In this document: positions 1 to 6,284 of the stretch, one piece after another
Layout: every line of letters starts with the position of its first letter
Position numbering within the stretch: position 1 is the stretch's first letter
IMG/VR virus record: IMGVR_UViG_3300008267_000780
Location: 1 to 64,000 of that record
Length of the DNA: 64,000 nucleotides
DNA from: a virus
Reading direction: 5' to 3' (one strand)
The notes under the pieces: model-generated
The model's database searches: none
Told to the model about the DNA's origin: nothing
Seen by the model: the letters and a program-made list of their open reading frames with translations, nothing else
Translations under genes and position numbers: made by a program

Positions 1-33
1 AATAGTGTAAGTTTGTTGTTTATTGTTTGTCAT
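1..33 (-). CDS. Start of a leftward gene cut by the window edge
   Basis: The minus strand opens with ATG at 33-31 and runs in frame to the window edge (MTNNKQQTYTI). The start overlaps the stop of the 18-codon frame before it as ATGA, the junction used by genuine genes in this window. The first residues resemble the start of the 87-aa gene at 131-394 (MSNNKQ). Only 11 codons are visible, so nothing can be said of function. Confidence 0.35.
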   Translation of the reverse strand, partial: MTNNKQQTYTI

Positions 34-86
34 TGCTTAGATTTTGTTTTTAATTGTCCGTACCATTCTGAAAATTTCTTGTTCAT
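30..86 (-). CDS. 18-aa micro-ORF, translationally coupled
   Basis: An 18-codon frame (MNKKFSEWYGQLKTKSKQ) on the minus strand. It overlaps the 8-codon frame upstream and the partial gene downstream, both by ATGA. It could be a real micro-protein or only a coupling device between neighbours. Its size gives little statistical support; the chained overlaps are the only evidence. Confidence 0.3.
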   Translation of the reverse strand: MNKKFSEWYGQLKTKSKQ

Positions 87-109
87 ATTATTTTTTTATT
101 GTTTGTCAT
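83..109 (-). CDS. 8-codon leader-like ORF behind a perfect Shine-Dalgarno site
   Basis: On the minus strand AAGGAGGT (complement of 115-122) lies 5 nt before an ATG at 109. This is unusual, because most genes here have no recognisable Shine-Dalgarno. The frame MTNNKKII stops after eight residues and hands over by ATGA to the 18-codon frame. A leader peptide that feeds ribosomes into the coupled genes is one reading; a decayed gene start duplicated from the one at 33 is another, since 15 bases around both starts (21-35 and 97-111) are identical. Confidence 0.25.
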   Translation of the reverse strand: MTNNKKII

Positions 110-130
110 TGTTTACCTCCTTGTATTTTA

Positions 131-394
131 TCACGCATCCATTTTGCGCCGTATTTCAAAATGCATCCATTTTGCACCAAATAAAAATCCCTTGTCCCAT
201 TCATCCATTAATCCATGAAGCGGTTTAATTGCATTTTTAAGTATTTCCTCATCACTTGGTAGTTCGATGGGGGTTAGTGAGTTTACAATATCACATTCTT
301 CTGATGTTATTAGATAATGATATTTGTCTGCCATTTGAATAGCATCTCTCATTTGTTCTTCTGTGTATAGTTTCATTTGTTTATTGTTGCTCAT
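131..394 (-). CDS. Small phage protein with GAKWM motif
   Basis: This 87-aa soluble, acidic protein has a C-terminal 'FLFGAKWMHFEIRRKMDA' segment of the FxxGAKWM type, often seen at the end of small hypothetical proteins in Bacteroidota phages (family resemblance from memory, function unknown). The start at 394 overlaps the stop of the 48-aa gene upstream (ATGA), so the two are co-translated. No membrane segment is seen. The 13-base string GCATCCATTTTGC occurs twice at the 3' end (134-172), within and next to the last codons. Confidence 0.7.
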   Translation of the reverse strand: MSNNKQMKLYTEEQMRDAIQMADKYHYLITSEECDIVNSLTPIELPSDEEILKNAIKPLHGLMDEWDKGFLFGAKWMHFEIRRKMDA

Positions 395-537
395 TTTTTT
401 GATTTTCTGCGTTTAATTTTTCGTTCTTCTTTGTATTCTTTGATTCTTAAAATCTTGCTTTTTGCTTGGTTTTCTTTGGTTTCTTGGGCCCTCATAAAAA
501 CTAAAAGGGCCCCAAATATTTCACCATTTATTTTCAT
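391..537 (-). CDS. 48-aa basic small protein
   Basis: Translated by hand on the minus strand: MKINGEIFGALLVFMRAQET, then a strongly basic tail ending RKIKRRKSKK. The stop overlaps the next start by ATGA (394-391), and the frame starts 21 nt after the stop of the secreted-protein gene at 559. The lysine/arginine-rich tail suggests nucleic-acid or membrane-surface binding, which is inference only. A GGGCCCT/AGGGCCC inverted repeat (486-515) lies inside the gene and lacks a T-run, so it does not look like a terminator. Confidence 0.6.
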   Translation of the reverse strand: MKINGEIFGALLVFMRAQETKENQAKSKILRIKEYKEERKIKRRKSKK

Positions 538-558
538 CCAAAACTGAACCCGAGATTT

Positions 559-1155
559 TTAATATACACCCTGTTGAAGTTTTTCCAATTCCTGTTGATG
601 TAGAGTGATATTGCTGATGACCTCATAAAGAACCGTTATCAAGCCGCCATTTGTGATTTCTACAGAAACTCCCAAATTTGGGTGTTCGGGTAAATCAAAC
701 CAAAGGCTCGTCCACGTTGCATTATCGTTTTCAATCGCTTGAAGTTCGTATCCATCACCCTCGTAATATGGGGAACTGAAGTATTCATACTTTTCACTAA
801 TGGGACCGTACTTTGATTCCAAAACACCCACCATAGAATTGTACTTGGTTTTTGATGATTCCCACGTTTCCGTGCCTGAATAAATAATCAACAGTTTTCT
901 GACCTTTTTAGAAGTGATAGTGTGATACACCGTAACGGTGACTTGTTCGTTTACAAGTTTTCCTTTCAAACTTGTGTAACTACCGTCAGTTTTGTTGACC
1001 ACGAAGCCTTTCGAAACCAATGCATTGATGACCAAATTTTTGTGTTGGTTCAATTGGATTCCATAAAAAACCTGTGAACTGAGTTGAATTGGCATCCATA
1101 TACAAACGATTGCAAGGAGCACTGATTTTTTGAGATACATTTTGAGTGTTTTCAT
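559..1155 (-). CDS. Secreted hypothetical protein with signal peptide
   Basis: This 198-aa protein has a typical Sec signal peptide: a basic start (MKTLKMYLKKS), a hydrophobic core VLLAIVCIWM and a likely cleavage after SSQ near residue 28. There is no lipobox cysteine. The mature part is mixed alpha/beta and rich in Tyr, Thr and Ser; I do not recognise it. Its start overlaps the stop of the coiled-coil gene upstream (ATGA at 1155-1152), which places it inside the leftward operon. It resembles small secreted Bacteroidota proteins, so it may be a host-derived cargo gene acting in the periplasm, for example in superinfection exclusion (inference). Confidence 0.75.
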   Translation of the reverse strand: MKTLKMYLKKSVLLAIVCIWMPIQLSSQVFYGIQLNQHKNLVINALVSKGFVVNKTDGSYTSLKGKLVNEQVTVTVYHTITSKKVRKLLIIYSGTETWESSKTKYNSMVGVLESKYGPISEKYEYFSSPYYEGDGYELQAIENDNATWTSLWFDLPEHPNLGVSVEITNGGLITVLYEVISNITLHQQELEKLQQGVY

Positions 1156-1859
1156 ATTTTGTTTTTGTGTTTTACGTGGTGGATGTAATCGGGCAACAAT
1201 TTGCGGAATGAATAAGACTGAACGAATTCTTTGAACATCTGCTCAAAAAACTCATATTGCTTGATTTTGTGTGAGCGCAAAAGAGTGTTAAAACTGTCTC
1301 CTAAGTCTTGGGGGTATGTAAAGGCAAAAGACGTAGACTCTCTTTCGGTATTCGCGATGCGCTCGGATTGTTTGATACGGTCAATAATCATATTTCTATA
1401 TCGGGGACGTTCTATAGCAATAAGCATCATTCCACGGGCAACATCAGAAAGTTTATATCCTGAATCTTTTAATTGACGGGCAAACATCGTTGCAATCGCA
1501 GGGTCTACACAAACTTGTGTTCCTTTTTTCTGAATCTTCACCTTTGGATTAAGGGATAATCCTACTTCATTTTCGGGATTCGTTTGGACATAGGATTCGA
1601 TTGGAGCCTTTGTAATATCCGAAAATTCATCCTTGTTAATATTGGCTTCCACGGATAAAGCAATGTTCAAATTGTGATTTTTCGTTTCGAGTTGCTTGAT
1701 TTCAGCCCTTAGCATAATGTTCTCTTCAACCAATTGACGATTGTAAATAAGCATTTCCCTAATAATCATAGGGGTTTCAGAATTTAGTGTTTCACTTTCC
1801 TTGTGGCTCAAGTCAAACAGCGGGGTTTTGCGAATGTGGTGTTCCATTTGATGTGTCAT
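1152..1859 (-). CDS. Coiled-coil protein, first gene of leftward operon
   Basis: This 235-aa protein has a predicted coiled coil around residues 35-75 (heptad-like Leu/Ile spacing in the LIYNRQLVEENIMLRAEIKQ area). A linker follows, then a helical C-terminal domain from about residue 110 with a conserved-looking KGTQVCVDPAIATMFARQL segment. No enzymatic motif is seen. It is first in the leftward operon, 31 nt from the mapped promoter box at 1891-1922, and opposite the regulatory genes. A DNA-binding or assembly role is possible, but I do not recognise the family. Confidence 0.75.
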   Translation of the reverse strand: MTHQMEHHIRKTPLFDLSHKESETLNSETPMIIREMLIYNRQLVEENIMLRAEIKQLETKNHNLNIALSVEANINKDEFSDITKAPIESYVQTNPENEVGLSLNPKVKIQKKGTQVCVDPAIATMFARQLKDSGYKLSDVARGMMLIAIERPRYRNMIIDRIKQSERIANTERESTSFAFTYPQDLGDSFNTLLRSHKIKQYEFFEQMFKEFVQSYSFRKLLPDYIHHVKHKNKI

Positions 1860-1890
1860 TTTTGTTTGTTATCTATTTGTTTTCTCTATG

Positions 1891-1922
1891 CAAGATTAGT
1901 GCGTCTATTTTATTTCTGCAAT
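1891..1922 (-). promoter_or_regulatory. Bacteroidota-type promoter for the leftward operon
   Basis: On the minus strand ATTG (complement of 1919-1922) is followed after 20 nt by TAATCTTG (complement of 1891-1898), one mismatch from TAnnTTTG. Position and spacing match the Bacteroidota primary sigma factor consensus (TTTG, 19-21 nt, TAnnTTTG). The gene it would drive starts at 1859. Confidence 0.6.
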
Positions 1923-1946
1923 AATGTTGATAAAAAATCTTCGTTG

Positions 1947-1980
1947 ATGTTTGTGAATGGACAAAAATGTTTGTGAATGG
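1947..1980 (+). repeat. 20-bp-period direct repeat in the divergent control region
   Basis: ATGTTTGTGAATGG occurs at 1947-1960 and again at 1967-1980, exactly two helical turns apart. It lies upstream of the leftward promoter in a gene-free region, so it could be a regulator site or an iteron pair. Function is inferred from position only. Confidence 0.55.
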
Positions 1981-2051
1981 TTTTAATATGTTTAGAAAAT
2001 AGCAAACAGGCTGAGATTTTAAGAAAATACGATTTGACAAAAATGGGCTTG

Positions 2052-2153
2052 GTAACATTATATGTAACGTCAAAAGTAATGAAATATAACAATATAGTCA
2101 AACAGTTAAGTAACATTATCGTAACGGTAAGTGGAACGATACGGGTAACGGTG
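2052..2153. promoter_or_regulatory. GTAAC repeat cluster in the divergent region (operator or origin candidate)
   Basis: GTAACATTATATGTAACG (2052-2069) and GTAACATTATCGTAACGG (2110-2127) are near copies, each holding two GTAAC half-sites about two-thirds to one turn apart. A further GGGTAACGGTG lies at 2143-2153 and single GTAA/GGAAC variants fall between them. The cluster lies between the divergent promoters and near an XRE-family regulator gene (3053-3277). This fits an operator array for that regulator, or a replication origin with iterons. The rest of 1860-2230 is A/T-rich and shows no gene I trust. Confidence 0.5.
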
Positions 2154-2193
2154 CAAAATACTTTACAGATTAGCCAAATGTGAATAAAGAAGA

Positions 2194-2225
2194 ATTGCTG
2201 TTTTGAAAAAGTTAGCGTAAAATTG
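2194..2225 (+). promoter_or_regulatory. Bacteroidota-type promoter for the rightward early operon
   Basis: ATTG (2194-2197), 20 nt spacer, TAAAATTG (2218-2225; one mismatch from TAnnTTTG). The start codon ATG at 2231 is only 5 nt beyond the box, so the transcript would be leaderless or nearly so. The architecture mirrors the leftward promoter at 1891-1922. Confidence 0.55.
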
Positions 2226-2230
2226 CACTT

Positions 2231-2446
2231 ATGGAAGATTCAACTTACGAAGAAATCTACAACATTGTAGAATTTGCGATTGACGATGCGATTATCACAT
2301 ACGACATCGATGAAAGGCCAATTATGGATAAGGTCAAATTACACGAAGTGATTACAGAAATAATTATGAAGCGCGAAAAGGCCCTGAGGAAACGCTTGAA
2401 CAAGGAAATAAATGAAAGTGTAAAAAATATTTTGGAAAATAATTGA
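2231..2446 (+). CDS. Small acidic hypothetical protein
   Basis: This 71-aa, fully helical-looking protein is acidic in its first half and basic and lysine-rich in its last third (KREKALRKRLNKEINES). There is no cysteine, membrane span or recognisable motif. It is the first gene to the right of the divergent control region and sits directly on the promoter at 2194-2225, apparently leaderless. Being first in an early operon suggests a host-takeover or regulatory protein, which is inference only. Confidence 0.65.
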   Translation: MEDSTYEEIYNIVEFAIDDAIITYDIDERPIMDKVKLHEVITEIIMKREKALRKRLNKEINESVKNILENN

Positions 2447-2472
2447 CTTATTTCCTAAAATAATTATTTTTG
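2442..2472 (+). promoter_or_regulatory. Bacteroidota-type promoter
   Basis: ATTG (2442-2445), 19 nt spacer, TATTTTTG (2465-2472), a perfect TAnnTTTG. It begins inside the stop region of the preceding gene. The next start codon is at 2493, leaving a leader of roughly 13 nt. Confidence 0.65.
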
Positions 2473-2492
2473 CCCCTACAAGCATAACAACT

Positions 2493-2654
2493 ATGAGTAT
2501 AATTGAGCCATTTCCCGAAGGTTTTGACCAACAGGACCATTATGAAAAACTGTTTAATAGCGATGACAGTCAAGAGTTTTGCAATTGTGACATTAGCGAA
2601 GAATTACAGGATGAAGATGGGGTGTGTAGCGTTTGCGGATATAAATATGAATAA
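2493..2654 (+). CDS. 53-aa zinc-ribbon-like protein
   Basis: Read by hand from ATG 2493 to TAA 2652-2654. The protein is acidic in its first two-thirds. Its C-terminal half contains CNC, then CSVCGYKYE after about 15 residues, the look of a small zinc ribbon whose second knuckle is CxxCGY. It sits just behind a strong promoter and before the membrane-anchored winged-helix gene. A zinc-stabilised protein-protein or nucleic-acid binder is likely, but the first knuckle (CxC) is atypical. Confidence 0.6.
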   Translation: MSIIEPFPEGFDQQDHYEKLFNSDDSQEFCNCDISEELQDEDGVCSVCGYKYE

Positions 2655-2666
2655 ATACGAATAAAT

Positions 2667-3050
2667 ATGAATATGGATACAATAACATCACAGCCATTTT
2701 TGACTACGGTAAGCGCACTATTAGTCATTGGATTAATTAGGGTATTAAAACAATTAGCCTCAGAAAAAAGACATCGTTTAAAAGAACTTGAGTCTTTGGA
2801 TGAAGACGAGGACGATGAATATGACCCCGAAACCGAATTGGGTATTGGTGCTTATCAGAAGCCAATTGCGTTCAGTCAAAACGAAATAGTTTTGAATCAT
2901 TTGGCGAGCGGTTTAATGTGTGATAAAGAAATGGCCAAGAAACATAAAATCAAGAAGTTATCGGCTGTCATATCCACGCTGAAGAAAAAAGGTTATGTAA
3001 TCGACTACGTGAAGGTTGGAAGCCGCAAGGGGTATGTATTCAAAAATTAA
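2667..3050 (+). CDS. Membrane-anchored winged-helix protein
   Basis: This 127-aa protein begins with a hydrophobic segment (about residues 9-27, FLTTVSALLVIGLIRVL). A charged linker with an acidic DEDEDDEYD stretch follows, then a C-terminal winged-helix-like domain (about 68-127) with helix-turn-helix KEMAKKHKIKKLSAVISTLKKKGY and a wing GSRKGYVFKN. Such a domain would bind DNA at the membrane, for example to tether replicating DNA or to sense attachment. A second in-frame ATG at 2673 is equally possible. The gene ends 2 nt before the XRE regulator gene. Confidence 0.7.
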   Translation: MNMDTITSQPFLTTVSALLVIGLIRVLKQLASEKRHRLKELESLDEDEDDEYDPETELGIGAYQKPIAFSQNEIVLNHLASGLMCDKEMAKKHKIKKLSAVISTLKKKGYVIDYVKVGSRKGYVFKN

Positions 3051-3052
3051 AA

Positions 3053-3277
3053 ATGGCAATCACTAAATTGGCAAAACTGCTCATTCTGAAAGGGATGACG
3101 CAACAGGAATTATATAACCTTGTTCAACAAAAAACGGGAAAAGCGATACAATTGTACCGTATAAGTACAATGGTGAATGGTAAATTGACTGATTACAAAG
3201 TAAGCACAGCGCGAACTTTGGCAAAAGCCTTAGAAGTTTCAACCGATGAAATAATCGAAGACCACTTTGAAAATTAA
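3053..3277 (+). CDS. XRE/Cro-C1-type helix-turn-helix regulator
   Basis: This 74-aa protein is a single HTH_XRE domain: LAKLLILKGMTQQELYNLVQ, a recognition-helix area YRISTMVNGK, and a closing ARTLAKALEVSTDEIIED. Proteins of this size and type are phage Cro-like repressors. It lies about 800 nt to the right of the GTAAC repeat cluster, which could be its operator (inference). It starts 2 nt after the previous stop. Confidence 0.85.
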   Translation: MAITKLAKLLILKGMTQQELYNLVQQKTGKAIQLYRISTMVNGKLTDYKVSTARTLAKALEVSTDEIIEDHFEN

Positions 3278-3317
3278 AGACTTCTTTAAACGGGTAGTTA
3301 GTAAAGGTGAGCATCAT

Positions 3318-3917
3318 ATGATGGTGTGGGTGGTTGTATTTGCAAATCTTGATGAACCAATTTCCTTATCGAAGATTGGTCAAAAGGTGCGCATTTCTAA
3401 AACCCACGTTTTCAGGATTATTCAATGGGGAATCGATGTTTTGAAAGAATTGGAAGTGGAGTGTCAATACAGTAGTGACTCTAACGGAATCACGGTCAGT
3501 GTTGGAAAAGCCGCAGTGAAAACAAAAGAAATTTCAAAAGTCGCGCAAGAAACAAAATCAATGCCGACAGCAAAAAATACCGAAACTACCATTCAGATTA
3601 TTCTGTACCTGAATGAAAAAGCAAACAAGAATTTTTCAGTTGAAGCAAAAGAGGCTAAAAGATGCATCAATGCGCGTATTTCAGAAGGATACTCACTGAA
3701 TGATTTTAAAAAGGTGATAGATATAAAAGTCAGCAAATGGCTAAACACCCCACAGGAAGACTACCTCAGACCCATAACTTTATTCGGAACCAAATTCAAT
3801 TCTTATTTAAATGAACGACCCCAAAACGAACAAATCACTAACCAAAGTAACATCGCAAGAACAATCGCTGTCGCTAACAAAGTCGCAAGCGAACTTAGCG
3901 GTATGGACTCGGAATAG
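3318..3917 (+). CDS. Phage replication-type protein with Phg_2220_C-like domain
   Basis: The N-terminal part (residues 1-70) is a helix-turn-helix domain (ISLSKIGQKVRISKTHVFRI). The C-terminal part (about 92-170) matches by eye the conserved phage domain Phg_2220_C (PF09524) found in DnaD-like replication proteins: IILYLNEKANKNFS, then DFKKVIDIKVSKWLNTP and LRPITLFG.KFNSYLNE. I chose ATG 3318 because AAAGGTGAGC stands just upstream. A TTG at 3267 extends it by 17 codons but overlaps the previous gene. It probably initiates phage DNA replication or loads a helicase. Confidence 0.8.
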   Translation: MMVWVVVFANLDEPISLSKIGQKVRISKTHVFRIIQWGIDVLKELEVECQYSSDSNGITVSVGKAAVKTKEISKVAQETKSMPTAKNTETTIQIILYLNEKANKNFSVEAKEAKRCINARISEGYSLNDFKKVIDIKVSKWLNTPQEDYLRPITLFGTKFNSYLNERPQNEQITNQSNIARTIAVANKVASELSGMDSE

Positions 3918-3933
3918 TGTTGAAAAGGAAGTA

Positions 3934-4698
3934 GTGCTCGCGGCCTACGGAAAGCAAATTGGAAACTACACAACCACGGAGGACTTGACCAAATTGATTG
4001 GGATGGTAACGAAGTGGCGCATTATGTTGGGTCTGAGTAAGGAAATGAGTGAAGAGGAACTGAAAATAAACGTACAGTTCATCAAAACCAATTATCCAAA
4101 ATTTACCCTAAAGGACATTGATATAGCAATCAATTGGTCCTTGCAAGGCAAACTTGGAGTAACTGTAGAACCGTATGGCGCGTTTTCGCCTCTGTACATC
4201 AGTCGTATCTTGAATGCCTATGGTGCTAAGTCCGAAGAAATGATTAACGAAGTGCTTCAACGGAAAAAGTTGGAGGCTCGATTACAAGCATCAGAAAAGA
4301 CCGTTTTGACCTACGATGAAAGTGTCAAACAACGGAGGGAATACATCGTTTGGTTTATCAATAAAATCAAAAATGAAAACAAATACATTGGTGACTTTGA
4401 CAACATTATGTGGGATTTCGTAACCAAATACAACCTGATAAAAGTCAATGAAAAATGGACTGAGCAAGCGAGTGAATTTGCAGATGGTGAAATTTTGCGC
4501 GAAAATATGGATGAAGGCTATGCCAAATTTTATGACAAATTGAATTTCAACGATAAGAAGGTCGAAATGAAAAAGCGTCGTGAAATGTATGGACGTTACT
4601 ATCTCCTAAAGAAGTATTTTGACACCATTGAAAACCCTGCGAATTGGATTTCCCGATACGATGACAATATGTTAATAGCACCACCAAAAAACAAGTAA
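3934..4698 (+). CDS. Hypothetical phage protein next to the replication gene
   Basis: The open frame extends back to an ATG at 3811, but that start would overlap the previous gene by 107 nt. GTG 3934 has AAGGA a few bases upstream and is preferred (254 aa). The N-terminal 90 residues are helical (YGKQIGNYTTTEDLTKLIGMV). A helical, charged C-terminal half follows with KKRREMYGRYYLLKKY. I do not recognise a catalytic motif. The pair with the Phg_2220_C protein suggests a replication accessory role, for example a helicase loader partner (inference). It ends 1 nt before a glycosyltransferase gene. Confidence 0.65.
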   Translation: MLAAYGKQIGNYTTTEDLTKLIGMVTKWRIMLGLSKEMSEEELKINVQFIKTNYPKFTLKDIDIAINWSLQGKLGVTVEPYGAFSPLYISRILNAYGAKSEEMINEVLQRKKLEARLQASEKTVLTYDESVKQRREYIVWFINKIKNENKYIGDFDNIMWDFVTKYNLIKVNEKWTEQASEFADGEILRENMDEGYAKFYDKLNFNDKKVEMKKRREMYGRYYLLKKYFDTIENPANWISRYDDNMLIAPPKNK

Positions 4699-4699
4699 A

Positions 4700-5335
4700 A
4701 TGGACGAATTTAGCACCCTTTGTTTGGGTATTCCAACAATAAACCAAGCGGAACTTTTGAATAAAGCCCTTGAGACCTACAAAGACACGTTCTACGGTAG
4801 GCACATTTTCATAGTAGATAACGGAAATCAAAAAATCAATAGGGTTTCTCAGGGAATGAAAATTATGCTCCAAAAGCAAAACATAGGAGTTGCTGCCTCT
4901 TGGAACCTGATTTGTAAAATGGCGTTTTCTCAGGGATACACCCACGTAGCAATAATGAATGATGATATCGTTTGTGAAAAATATGCTGACGACCTTGAAG
5001 ACTTCATTGATATTACAGGAGCGGGAATATATACAGGGTATAAAAACTTCTCAGTGTTTATCATTTCATACGAAACATATAAGTACATTGGACCTTTTGA
5101 TGAAGACTTTATAGGAGCCTATTTTGAAGACAGCGATTACTTGTACCGATGCAAATTGAAAGGGGTATTTATCGAGCAAACAGAGTTGCTTAATCCTGAA
5201 GTTTACAACCAATCAATGAGTATTCGTAAAGACCCACAACTGAATAAAAATTTTGAGGAAAACAAAGCCCGTTACCTAAAGAAATGGGGCGGTGTTCCAA
5301 CTGAAGAAAAATATTTAACCCCCTACAACCAATAA
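4700..5335 (+). CDS. GT2-like (GT-A fold) glycosyltransferase
   Basis: This 211-aa protein starts with the family-2 pattern CLGIPTINQAELLNKAL, followed by a nucleotide-binding core. It has the acidic metal-binding motif IMNDDIV near residue 93 (DxD-like) and a later FEDSDYLYRCKLKG segment, the usual ED motif of GT2 enzymes. It would transfer a sugar from a nucleotide-sugar to an unknown acceptor. No membrane segment is present. It starts 1 nt after the preceding gene and is one of six glycosyltransferase-containing genes in the window. Confidence 0.8.
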   Translation: MDEFSTLCLGIPTINQAELLNKALETYKDTFYGRHIFIVDNGNQKINRVSQGMKIMLQKQNIGVAASWNLICKMAFSQGYTHVAIMNDDIVCEKYADDLEDFIDITGAGIYTGYKNFSVFIISYETYKYIGPFDEDFIGAYFEDSDYLYRCKLKGVFIEQTELLNPEVYNQSMSIRKDPQLNKNFEENKARYLKKWGGVPTEEKYLTPYNQ

Positions 5336-5336
5336 T

Positions 5337-5612
5337 ATGAACAATCAAGAAAAAAGAATCCAACCGTCAATATTTGATTGGATGGTCAAATTGTTTGAGT
5401 TCCCTGCAACACTGATTATTTCAATGATGTGGGCCCTAAGATTTATTTATTTGGCCAAAAAAAGGCAATTCGACACGGAGGACTTCAGTATCTCACTGTT
5501 AAGGGTTTGGAAAGAGAATGTCGATTACGCAAGTTTTCACCTTTTTCTTTGGAAAATGCCCGTGACCATCATTTTTTATGTATCATTAATCCTATTTATG
5601 ATTTTTTTATGA
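5337..5612 (+). CDS. Small two-span membrane protein
   Basis: This 91-aa protein has hydrophobic segments at about residues 20-41 (FPATLIISMMWALRFIYLA) and 70-91 (MPVTIIFYVSLILFMIFL), separated by a charged loop. The stop overlaps the next start by ATGA. I do not recognise a family. A holin-like or transport role is possible, but nothing in the sequence decides it. Confidence 0.65.
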   Translation: MNNQEKRIQPSIFDWMVKLFEFPATLIISMMWALRFIYLAKKRQFDTEDFSISLLRVWKENVDYASFHLFLWKMPVTIIFYVSLILFMIFL

Positions 5613-5914
5613 AATTCAGAGACCCCAAAATTTATGCTGTAGAAATACACAGTAAAGACCCTTTAAGAAAGGTCAGTAGCCCGTTTGAATATTTGTACGA
5701 ATACTCAATTAAAGACGGATGGTACAATGGTTCAAAGCAACCTGAATTTGCAAAAAAAATGTCTTTGTCTGAGGCGAGTATGTTCATTTCCACATTCTCC
5801 AAAATGTATCCCGAATTTTTCCATATCACGTTGATTAAATCATACAATGTGCCCGTGGAATTAGGTAAAAACAACACTATCGTATTGGAATCAGCAATGA
5901 ATTCGATGGAATAA
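5609..5914 (+). CDS. Hypothetical 101-aa soluble protein
   Basis: The frame is open further upstream, but ATG 5609 overlaps the previous stop (ATGA) and gives a sensible start, MKFRDPKIYAVEIHSKDPLR. The protein is mixed alpha/beta with a central FAKKMSLSEASMFISTFSKM helix. No motif is recognised. It lies between the two-span membrane protein and a cysteine-containing protein in the same operon. Confidence 0.65.
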   Translation: MKFRDPKIYAVEIHSKDPLRKVSSPFEYLYEYSIKDGWYNGSKQPEFAKKMSLSEASMFISTFSKMYPEFFHITLIKSYNVPVELGKNNTIVLESAMNSME

Positions 5915-5948
5915 TCAATTTCAAAAAAATATTTTAGAAAATATAATT

Positions 5949-6284
5949 ATGAGCGAAGAAAAAAAAGCCCCCGCACCTATTCAGATTTCACACACCTACA
6001 GTCTTGTCGAGTACAATGTGGTGAAAAAAGCCAAAATGTTACAAAAGGATGGTTTTATGGTAAAATGCCATAAATGCGGCCCTCAGTTGATTCCAAACAA
6101 TCAATTGGGCACATTGGTCCCCCTTTACGAACATTGTTCTACACACTGCTCGAGAGCGTTAATTGGTGTTGAAAATGACAAGGTAGTCTACATTCAAACT
6201 TGTGAAGTACAGAATCAAAAGTTTGTGATTGATAACGCAAACATTTCAACTGAAAAGGAAAGCCCCTTGTTTGTAAGTCGATGA
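5949..6284 (+). CDS. Cysteine-containing small protein before a glycosyltransferase
   Basis: This 111-aa protein has CHKCG near residue 40 and EHCSTHCSRAL near residue 60. Together these could form a zinc site with two C-x2/3-C knuckles. The rest is beta-rich. It ends by ATGA overlap with the GT4 gene, so the two are co-expressed. A zinc-stabilised adaptor is the simplest reading. Confidence 0.65.
   Translation: MSEEKKAPAPIQISHTYSLVEYNVVKKAKMLQKDGFMVKCHKCGPQLIPNNQLGTLVPLYEHCSTHCSRALIGVENDKVVYIQTCEVQNQKFVIDNANISTEKESPLFVSR

Noticed and set aside
13-228. 71-codon plus-strand frame at the left edge
   Set aside because: It lies antisense to the coupled minus-strand genes; its Phe/Leu/Cys-rich product reflects A/T-rich antisense sequence.
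486-515. GGGCCC inverted repeat as terminator
   Set aside because: It is inside a coding frame, has no T-run on either strand and sits between coupled genes.
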